From Microcaldota archaeon (lineage in GTDB: Archaea; Micrarchaeota; Micrarchaeia; Anstonellales; Bilamarchaeaceae), in contig DUGF01000075.1 of the NCBI GenBank assembly GCA_013331535.1, forward strand, positions 1,074 to 7,089: a stretch of 6,016 nt of DNA, written 5' to 3'. The notes under the pieces were generated by a model, which was given only the letters and a program-made list of their open reading frames with translations, was not told the origin of the DNA and made no database searches. The translations under genes and the position numbers were made by a program. Positions 1 through 5,900 of the stretch are shown here, piece by piece; the first letter of the stretch is position 1, and every line of letters starts with the position of its first letter.

Positions 1-24
1 CAATAATAAAGTTGGGGATGATTT
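1..24. repeat. Direct repeat, left copy (24 bp visible, may extend left)
   Basis: This stretch is identical base for base to 549-572. It starts at the window edge, so the true repeat may be longer. Read in the frame of codons 3-5, 6-8 and so on, it encodes I-I-K-L-G-M-I followed by a TGA stop at 24-26. The right copy encodes the same residues in frame and then a TAG stop. The left copy may therefore be the 3' end of another coding region lying outside the window. An ATG at 26-28 overlaps the TGA, but it opens only a 16-codon frame (26-76), which I do not call as a gene. Confidence 0.85.
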
Positions 25-65
25 GATGATTAAGCAGCCGGCACACAGCAACCTGCATCGTGATT

Positions 66-71
66 GGGGGG
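66..71 (+). promoter_or_regulatory. Ribosome binding site ahead of the four-helix-bundle gene
   Basis: A run of six G lies 9 bases before the ATG at 81. The same G-run precedes the DUF302 gene at 1996-2001. It supports the ATG at 81 over the upstream in-frame GTG at 60, because the family's usual N-terminus (M-x-N/D-F-x-x-L-K-V) begins at 81. Confidence 0.5.
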
Positions 72-80
72 AATGAGATA

Positions 81-435
81 ATGCAGAACTTTAAGAATTT
101 GAAGGTCTATGAAGAAGCTTTTCAATTATCCAAAGACATTTTTGAGTTTATGGAAGACAAAAGAATGAGCCTAAGGGCAAAAGAGCAGCTACTTGCATCG
201 GTTTCGTCTATCTGTGCCAACCTTGCAGAAATGGGAGCATTTGACTCTATCCCGGCAAAAAAGCAGAAGGTAAATGTTTGTAATAGGAGAAGCAAACGAG
301 ACAGAATTCTGGTTAGACTTATGTTACTCATTGAAAGTTATACCACAAAAAGAGCATTTGGATTTTATTAATCGGGTAGTAAAAATTAGGTCAATGTTAT
401 GTAAATTCAAGATTTCGATGGAAGAAACGCGGTGA
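81..435 (+). pseudogene. Frameshifted four-helix-bundle protein (S23/IVP-like)
   Basis: The first frame from ATG 81 gives the family's typical opening, M-Q-N-F-K-N-L-K-V-Y-E-E-A, then a helix ending in I-C-A-N-L-A-E. It runs in frame to the Cys codon at 279-281. After that the frame turns into arginine-rich nonsense and stops at 369-371. The family's second half (I-G-E-A-N-E-T-E-F-W-L-D-L and a last helix ending in E-E-T-R) is instead read in the next frame, from 283 to a TGA at 433-435. Dropping one A at 282/283 joins both halves into 117 residues, a normal length for this family. The family (TIGR02436) is named for proteins encoded in intervening sequences of bacterial 23S rRNA genes. Its members are small helical bundles of unclear function. 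A sequencing or assembly error in the AA pair is the main alternative to a real pseudogene. The gene sits between two 24-bp direct repeats. Confidence 0.82.
431..435 (+). promoter_or_regulatory. GGTGA ribosome binding site for the small ORF
   Basis: GGTGA ends 4 bases before the ATG at 440. It matches the core complementary to the archaeal 16S rRNA 3' end. It overlaps the TGA stop of the restored four-helix-bundle frame, so the sequence could serve for re-initiation. Confidence 0.45.
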
Positions 436-439
436 AAAT

Positions 440-574
440 ATGAATGATACGAAAAACATAAACGAAAAACGAGAATCTGATTTCGCCAAGAACCAGACTC
501 CGGGTGCTGGTTTCATACTGCCGAATGCAGGGTGCACGATGCAGGATGCAATAATAAAGTTGGGGATGATTTAG
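440..574 (+). CDS. Possible small protein, 44 residues, unknown function
   Basis: An open frame runs from ATG 440 to TAG 572-574, preceded by a well-placed GGTGA. The predicted peptide starts M-N-D-T-K-N-I-N-E-K and is polar and charged for about 20 residues. It has a central G-A-G-F-I-L-P segment and ends in A-I-I-K-L-G-M-I. No transmembrane segment, signal peptide or known motif is visible. The TAG stop is immediately followed by the TTG start of the ribonuclease gene, an arrangement that allows translational coupling. Much of its 3' half is made of a heptamer tandem repeat and the 24-bp direct repeat, which argues for caution. It could be a genuine small protein, a leader peptide for the ribonuclease, or simply an open stretch in an untranslated leader. 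I do not recognise a family. Confidence 0.4.
   Translation: MNDTKNINEKRESDFAKNQTPGAGFILPNAGCTMQDAIIKLGMI
525..550. repeat. Degenerate heptamer tandem repeat
   Basis: Units of 7 bp follow one another: ATGCAGG at 525, the variant GTGCACG at 532, ATGCAGG at 539, and a partial ATGCA at 546-550. The array runs directly into the right copy of the 24-bp direct repeat, which begins at 549. Confidence 0.7.
549..572. repeat. Direct repeat, right copy (24 bp)
   Basis: Identical to 1-24 and offset by 548 bp. It contains the GGGGATGAT ribosome binding site of the ribonuclease gene and, in another reading, the last codons of the small ORF. Divergence begins at base 573, where the right copy has AG and the left copy GA. 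Confidence 0.88.
562..570 (+). promoter_or_regulatory. Ribosome binding site deciding the TTG start
   Basis: GGGGATGAT lies 4 bases before the TTG at 575 and resembles the archaeal GGAGGTGAT consensus. The codon just upstream of the TTG in the same frame is a TAG stop, so the gene cannot start earlier. The residues right after the TTG already match the conserved family N-terminus. Confidence 0.65.
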
Positions 575-1987
575 TTGCGGGCAACATTTTACGGTGGTGC
601 AGAAGAAGTCGGAAGAAGTGCGATATTGCTAGAAGAAACCGGGCATGCCCACAGTGGAAGAAAACCAAAAAGTATGCTGCTTGACTGCGGAATAAAACTT
701 GGTGAGGTGACGCAATATCCAGCACTTTCGGATAATGACATAAAGAACATCCAGGGAATTGTGATAACCCATGCACATCTGGACCATTCCGGATATCTCC
801 CACATATTTACGCTGCTAAGGCAAAACCAACAGTATACGCAACGAAACCAACGCGAGACCTTTCTGGAGTTCTATTATCAGATTATCGCAGAATACAAAA
901 GGAAAAATTGTTCAAACAACAGGACGTGGATAATGCCCTTCAGCAGATGAACATGGTTGAGTATCATGAACCTACACGAGGACCGTTTGAATTTACCCTG
1001 CACAATGCCGGACACATCCTGGGAAGTGCAATGGTCAGAATAAACGAAAAGGGCGGGATACTCTATACCGGGGATATTTGCACGCGCAACACCAGAATAT
1101 TGGATGGATGCGAACAGGGATTAAACGCCGAAACCCTGATTATGGAAACCACATATGCCGGGAAACATGATGTTTTGCCGACCATGAAGGAATCCGCAAA
1201 AAAACTCGTGGGGGAAATAAACAAAACACTGGATGAAGGCGGGCACGTAATAGTACCTTCATTCGCAGTTGGAAGGGCGCAGGAGATCCTGCTTTTGCTT
1301 GATGATTACATGCGTTCCGGAGCACTCGGAAAAACAAAAATATACATTGACGGAATGATTGGAAAGGCCATGAGAATTTACAGACATAATGCATACTACG
1401 CCAATGACGACATAAAGAAACGAATTCTGATGAGTGAGGATGATCCGTTCAACAGCCCGTTCTTTTTTCATCCAAAATCAAAAGAAAGAGAGGATGTGCT
1501 TGCAGAGCCGGCGATAATAGTTACTACGTCTGGTATGCTTAGCGGAGGTCCTGCATTATTTTACATAGAAAAACTGGCCGGAAATCCAAAAAACAAGCTG
1601 ATATTTGTAGGATATCAAGCAGAAGGAACACGTGGAAGGGCGCTTCTCAATGGCCAAAAAAGAATGCGGCTTGGCAGAGACAGGGGAAGAAGAAGGCACT
1701 GGGAAAAAGAAGCAGTAAAAATGAACGTAGGCGGCATTAAACCCGAACCTGATGACGAAGACGAATTCCAAGGAGAAAAAGAAATTGAAATAAATATGAA
1801 GGTTGCCGAGGTCCGCATCTCCGGACACGCTGACCACAACGATCTTGTTAAATTCATCAAAGGCATAAAACGGCTAAAAAGGATTTTCCTTGTGCATGGG
1901 GAAAAGAGCTCTGACCTGAAAGATGAATTTGAAAGAAAATATGAAATCATTGTTCCGAGATTGACGGAGACGCATGGAATCTTATAG
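575..1987 (+). CDS. Beta-CASP metallo-beta-lactamase ribonuclease, aCPSF2-like
   Basis: A 470-residue cytoplasmic zinc-dependent RNase of the family that includes CPSF73, aCPSF and RNase J. It has no N-terminal KH domains, which separates it from aCPSF1 and points to aCPSF2. The N-terminus (F-Y-G-G-A-E-E-V-G-R-S) is typical. Metal-binding motifs are present: L-L-D37-C-G, H66-A-H68-L-D70-H71, H147 in G-H-I-L-G-S, and D167 in Y-T-G-D. Beta-CASP motif A is E191 in M-E-T-T-Y. The cap domain shows V-P-S-F-A-V-G-R-A-Q-E (227-237) and T-S-G-M (318-321). Motif B is H418 in S-G-H-A-D-H and motif C is H441 in V-H-G-E. All catalytic positions are intact, so it should be an active endo- and/or 5'-3' exonuclease acting on RNA. 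A strongly charged insertion lies at about residues 363-405. The start is TTG 575, directly after a TAG. The DUF302 gene follows after 20 bp, probably in the same transcript. Whether its role is mRNA 3'-end processing, decay or rRNA trimming cannot be told from sequence. Confidence 0.95.
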   Translation: MRATFYGGAEEVGRSAILLEETGHAHSGRKPKSMLLDCGIKLGEVTQYPALSDNDIKNIQGIVITHAHLDHSGYLPHIYAAKAKPTVYATKPTRDLSGVLLSDYRRIQKEKLFKQQDVDNALQQMNMVEYHEPTRGPFEFTLHNAGHILGSAMVRINEKGGILYTGDICTRNTRILDGCEQGLNAETLIMETTYAGKHDVLPTMKESAKKLVGEINKTLDEGGHVIVPSFAVGRAQEILLLLDDYMRSGALGKTKIYIDGMIGKAMRIYRHNAYYANDDIKKRILMSEDDPFNSPFFFHPKSKEREDVLAEPAIIVTTSGMLSGGPALFYIEKLAGNPKNKLIFVGYQAEGTRGRALLNGQKRMRLGRDRGRRRHWEKEAVKMNVGGIKPEPDDEDEFQGEKEIEINMKVAEVRISGHADHNDLVKFIKGIKRLKRIFLVHGEKSSDLKDEFERKYEIIVPRLTETHGIL

Positions 1988-1995
1988 AGATTACT

Positions 1996-2001
1996 GGGGG
2001 G
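1996..2001 (+). promoter_or_regulatory. Ribosome binding site of the DUF302 gene
   Basis: A GGGGGG run ends 6 bases before the ATG at 2008. This spacing favours that start over the in-frame ATG at 2017. It lies in the 20-bp gap after the ribonuclease stop. Confidence 0.55.
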
Positions 2002-2007
2002 ATAGAT

Positions 2008-2397
2008 ATGGATGAAATGGATTTTATAATCTCAAAATATACTGAAAAAACATTTGATGACGCTGTCGTTTCCGTAATAAAAAATATTGAAAAAAAAGGC
2101 TGGGCGATATTCACAATTTACGATATCCGGGAAAGGCTTGCTGCAAAAGGATTTGTACTCGGGAAGATGAAGATTATAGAATTTTGTTCAGCGAAAAACG
2201 CGGACAGGATATTGAGAAAAAATCCGGCCATATCAATTTGCATGCCATGCAGGATTTCTGTTTTTGAGAGCGACGGAAAAATTGTAATCGCATCTATGAA
2301 ACCTATGGCAATGGGTTCTTTTTTCAAAGGAATAGACGCATCGGATATTGAAGAAGTGGATGCGGGAATTAACGAGATAATAAATGACTCCATATGA
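2008..2397 (+). CDS. DUF302-domain protein
   Basis: A 129-residue soluble protein with no signal peptide or membrane segment. Residues about 14-100 follow the DUF302 pattern. T-F-D-D-A-V opens the domain, followed by a helix and K-K-G-W-A-I-F-T-I-Y-D-I as the first strand. Then come K-I-I-E-F-C-S-A-K-N-A (55-65), matching the family's 'evcnP' segment, and I-C-M-P-C-R-I-S-V-F-E (77-87), matching its 'llPCrvvVye' segment. C60 and C81 are the conserved-looking cysteines. DUF302 is a small alpha/beta fold with no agreed biochemical role. The C-terminal 30 residues are acidic and probably helical. The gene starts 20 bp after the ribonuclease stop and is likely cotranscribed with it. Its last 29 bp overlap the 3' end of the convergent amidotransferase gene. 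Confidence 0.85.
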   Translation: MDEMDFIISKYTEKTFDDAVVSVIKNIEKKGWAIFTIYDIRERLAAKGFVLGKMKIIEFCSAKNADRILRKNPAISICMPCRISVFESDGKIVIASMKPMAMGSFFKGIDASDIEEVDAGINEIINDSI

Positions 2398-2938
2398 AAT
2401 TGAGTATAAAATCCGGATTGATTATTTCCGCATGGAACTGACACGTATAAATTGGTTTTAGTCTGTGCTTCATAACTTGAACTTTGCAGTTATCGGAATG
2501 CGCCAACAAGACGAATTCTTCTGGAAGGGTTATCGCGTCGTTATGTCCCTGTCTGACGACAAATGTTTTGCCAAGTCCAGCGAATATTGGGTCGTTTACA
2601 TCAACGTAAATTGGCAGGTCTCCGATTTCCTGCTCTTTGTCCCGAACCAGTTGCGCACCAAACAGTTTTCCGATTATTTGGTGCCCAGCGCAGATTCCCA
2701 GAAATGGAATATGGGTTGTTCTGACCCATACATAAAATTTTGCGTGGCTATCAACTATGTTATTTCCTCTTGGAGACGCACTGGAAACAACTGCATTATA
2801 GTCCAAGGGACCATCCTTTGGCAATTCGGAGTATTCAATCGTATCAAAAAGGATTCCTTTCTTGCGAAAAAGCAGTTCTATTGGCTTGATGAATTCCCTT
2901 CTGTTTTTTTCCGCGTTGTTTATGATGAGGATTTTCAT
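2369..2938 (-). CDS. Class I glutamine amidotransferase, GMP synthase glutaminase-like
   Basis: A 189-residue single-domain protein with the triad of class I glutaminases: nucleophile C83 in G-I-C-A-G-H-Q, H169 and E171 in Q-F-H-A-E. The segment from about residue 126 (V-V-R-Q-G-H-N-D-A-I) through L-A-H-S-D-N-C-K-V-Q and K-P-I-Y-T-C-Q-F-H resembles the GuaA amidotransferase domain most. The length also equals the separate glutaminase subunit of archaeal GMP synthase (about 188 residues). Such domains hydrolyse glutamine and pass ammonia to a partner synthetase. Two departures are visible. The usual S-G-G oxyanion segment reads S-S-A (52-54), and the H-P-E of GMP synthases reads H-A-E. No synthetase (ATP pyrophosphatase) subunit lies in the window, so the substrate is not established. 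The start is 5 bp after the stop of the upstream surface-protein gene, with no clear ribosome binding site, suggesting cotranscription and coupled translation. Confidence 0.9.
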   Translation of the reverse strand: MKILIINNAEKNRREFIKPIELLFRKKGILFDTIEYSELPKDGPLDYNAVVSSASPRGNNIVDSHAKFYVWVRTTHIPFLGICAGHQIIGKLFGAQLVRDKEQEIGDLPIYVDVNDPIFAGLGKTFVVRQGHNDAITLPEEFVLLAHSDNCKVQVMKHRLKPIYTCQFHAEIINPDFILNFIWSHLLSR

Positions 2939-2943
2939 GAGCG

Positions 2944-5900
2944 CTACACGTAATCATGGCAGAACATTCCACCAAGCATTAAGTCGGCAGTGCATTTGTA
3001 TTTCTTCCCTGTTTTTGTGCCGGTTGCAGTTGCTGAAAGAATTGTCGTATAGTTTCCTCCTATAACTGGTGCAGATGTCACGATTGCCTTGGACTCGTTT
3101 GTTGAATGTTCAGTAATGCTGAAATCAGTTGTTGAAACATCCCAGTTTACATTGGAACAATCCTCGGTCGTGCCATTGACAATATCCAAAATACATGACA
3201 GGTCAAAATTATGTTGCTCTCCGGGTTTTGCAAGCCAGAAATACGGCTTCAGGGCGCATGCCTCAAAAAATTCAGTGGCATTTGTAATATTTGTCAGATT
3301 GGTTATATTCGCACCAGATCCTATAAGAGAAATATTTGCAGAACAGGAATACGGGAAAAGCTTGTTTACATCTGCAGTAATCTGGAACGTAAGATTCCCG
3401 CCATAATTTATCGTCATTATTGCACCTCTATCCTCAAGTGCATCCCATGTGTAAAGGCCGCCTGGAAGACTCGTACCCCATGCAACATTATCGCATAGAA
3501 CCGGAAGCCCGATCTGGTCATAACAATCAAGAGACATATCAAAACTGATATTTGACACGACCACAAAAGGAGCGGTAATTCTACAAAACTCCCGGAAGCC
3601 CGTGGTTCCATTGGTTATGTTGGTTATATTCGTAATATTGGTCAGATTGGTTAGGTTTGTGAGATTTGTCAGGTTGGTGAGATTGGTCAGATTTGTTAGG
3701 TTAGTAAGGTTTGTTAGGTTGGTTAGGTTGGTTAAGTTAGTTAAATTTGTCAAATTTCCTGGTGGTGGAAGAACTGGAGTATCTACAAGAACCGCTGCAG
3801 TGCACAGCACGTCATTGTTCCAGTCTACATCTACCTCTCCCAAGGTCCCGGGTGGAGAAGTGAAATTGAAAATCGCGAATTGATGACCAAAAGAGATTAA
3901 TTTTGCATCTATGCTTCTGGCAGTCCATGTGATGTTAAAGCACGGGGCAGGAACGAAATTTGTCATGCATGCAACCGAGAATTGCGAGCTTTCATTTTGA
4001 GTTACTGTTACTCCAGAAGGTGCGATTGCGCATGTGTTCCGCACTGTTGGTTGCGCTGGTTCTGTAACTTCAAGTGCGGCACTACATGAAAAGGATTTAT
4101 TCTTTGACGAAACCGAAAGAGTTCCGATACCAAATGATTGGGTAAGCACGTCAATAGTTGCAATTTGTTTGGATACCTCGTATTTTTCTACGGAGCCAAC
4201 ACCGTTTGGAATAGATATACTCATACCTGAAAATTCAGGACAGGTGGCAACTGTTTTGTTTGCATAACATACAAGGGAATATGATGTGTAAACTCCCTGG
4301 CCTTCGATTGATTGGGAATCTGGAGAAATTTCACAGGAATCTATTTTTGGAATGACCGGGGTTTCATTTGCCGGAGGAGGTGGCAGTGGGGCAGTTATAA
4401 CGACGTTTGTGGAGCAGATCGTTGCCTGATTAAATGGAAGTGCGGACACTGAACCAAGAGTTCCCGGAGACCCGGAAATGGTAAAAATAGCCATATTGTC
4501 AAGTAACATATTTGCCTTTGCTCCAAGAGCAGGGCTCGCACCCCATGAAACACCTGTGCATGGAATGGATTTGCTGTTGTTGAAGCAGTCTACTAAGAAG
4601 GTCTGGGGCTTGTTCTGAGTTACAAGAGGATTGTCTGGAGTGACATCACAGGAATAGACTGTGGGTGTTTGGTTTATTGGGGGTGGAGGGGGAGATTTAA
4701 CAGTAATGTCTGCCTCGCACAATACAGGCCCAGATTTGCTTGTTGAAACCTGAAGCTTTCCGTTTCCAAGCGCTGTGCTTGTAACATTGACAAGCGTGGA
4801 TGATTTTCCTTTAACAGAATAGCTGCTGATTGTGCCAATTCCGTTTGTAACAGTAAGACCGGCTGCAGGTGCAGTGGACTCGCACAATGACGGCTTTCCG
4901 TCAGAATAGCAAAGCATTGTGAATTCCATGTTTTTTCCAAGGCCCTCAACTGTTTGCGCAGAGGGAGATATTGCACAGGTCTTGACTGGTTCTACTGGCG
5001 GTGGTGGCTGGGTTGGTTTTTCAACAATAACATCCGCAGAGCAGAACATTTCCTTTTTATCGCTCACGGCGATTGAACCGCTGCCTTCTGATTTTGATGT
5101 AACCTGTATCTTGGCTTGGCCCGAACCTAATTTAGTATAGCTGTCAAAAGAAACAACATTGCCCATGGTGACTGTGATCTCATTGCTATTCGGGCATGGA
5201 ACTGCAACCGCATCCTGAAGGCATGTGAGGACATATTCCACGGAATTCCCTGTCCCATTTATTGTTTGAGTGGAGGGTGCAAGCACGCAGTCTTTCTTCT
5301 TTTCTGGAGGTGGAACATCAACTTTTGGAACTGTGATATCTGCATAGCAGATGAAAAATGGAAATGAATTCGTAGCTACAACTGCTCCGCTTCCTGAACC
5401 AAGTACTTTTACAATAGTTGTTCCGGTTGTCGGCTCGTATAATAAAAGGCTTAAAATATCGCTCGGATTAGCAGTCACAGAAATATCTTCCGGACAGGCG
5501 ATCTGAGCATTGTTCTGGTCAGTGCAGGAGAGAGTGAAATAATCTGTTGCACCTTTATCTATTGTCTTTGAAGTAGGTTCGAATTTGCAGTTATCTGCTT
5601 CTGGAATTGACGGGATTTTGTATTCAAAATAAAGGGAATATTTCGAGACATCTATATCAACACAGGTCGGTCCTGTCAATGTAATATGCAGATTAAAGGC
5701 AATTTTTGCATTATCCGGAATATTGGATGGCGCAGTAACCTTTAGAATAACAGTGCCGGATTCACCTGCTTTGAGCTCATTATTGTAAACATTTTGTATT
5801 GGGGAACCGAACGGATTGAACGGATTAGCTGCGCTTGCAGGACCCGGACCAACTGTAAATCCGGGAGAAGTCGGGCCAAGCGCCAGGCTGGAAACCTTGA

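Larger units (their letters stand above)
2992..5589 (-). repeat. Eight-fold protein domain repeat with four cysteines each
   Basis: Cysteine spacing is nearly constant across all eight units. First to second is 20-22 residues, second to third is 9-12, and third to fourth is 46-55. Units 4, 6, 7 and 8 have a tryptophan exactly five residues after the third cysteine (C-T-G-V-S-W, C-F-N-I-T-W, C-D-N-V-A-W, C-S-N-V-N-W). Units 1, 2, 3 and 5 lack it. DNA identity between units is low, so the array is old. An immunoglobulin-like beta-sandwich fold is an inference. Confidence 0.85.

Noticed and set aside
26..76. 16-codon ORF overlapping the first repeat's stop codon (TGATG)
   Set aside because: Too short to support, with no recognisable residues. 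The start at 81 already has its own G-rich ribosome binding site.
60..371. GTG-started 103-residue reading of the four-helix-bundle region
   Set aside because: The family N-terminus begins at 81, and the residues after the Cys codon at 279-281 are out-of-frame nonsense. The true second half is in the next frame.
1615..1950. 111-codon minus-strand frame inside the ribonuclease gene
   Set aside because: Antisense shadow of a gene whose catalytic motifs are all intact.
2403..2455. TATA-box-like sequences (TATAAAAT and TATAAATT)
   Set aside because: They lie inside the amidotransferase coding region and point toward no gene on the plus strand.
2465..2953. 162-codon plus-strand frame opposite the amidotransferase
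   Set aside because: The minus strand carries a clear catalytic triad and family similarity throughout. The plus frame has no recognisable motif or ribosome binding site.
3604..3756. CRISPR-like array
   Set aside because: The units are contiguous 9-mers with no spacers and lie within one open reading frame with synonymous variation.
3602..3883. Plus-strand frame rich in V-R-L-V-R-F repeats
   Set aside because: It is the antisense reading of the sequon tract. The periodicity comes from the 9-bp coding repeat on the minus strand, and the frame has no other support.
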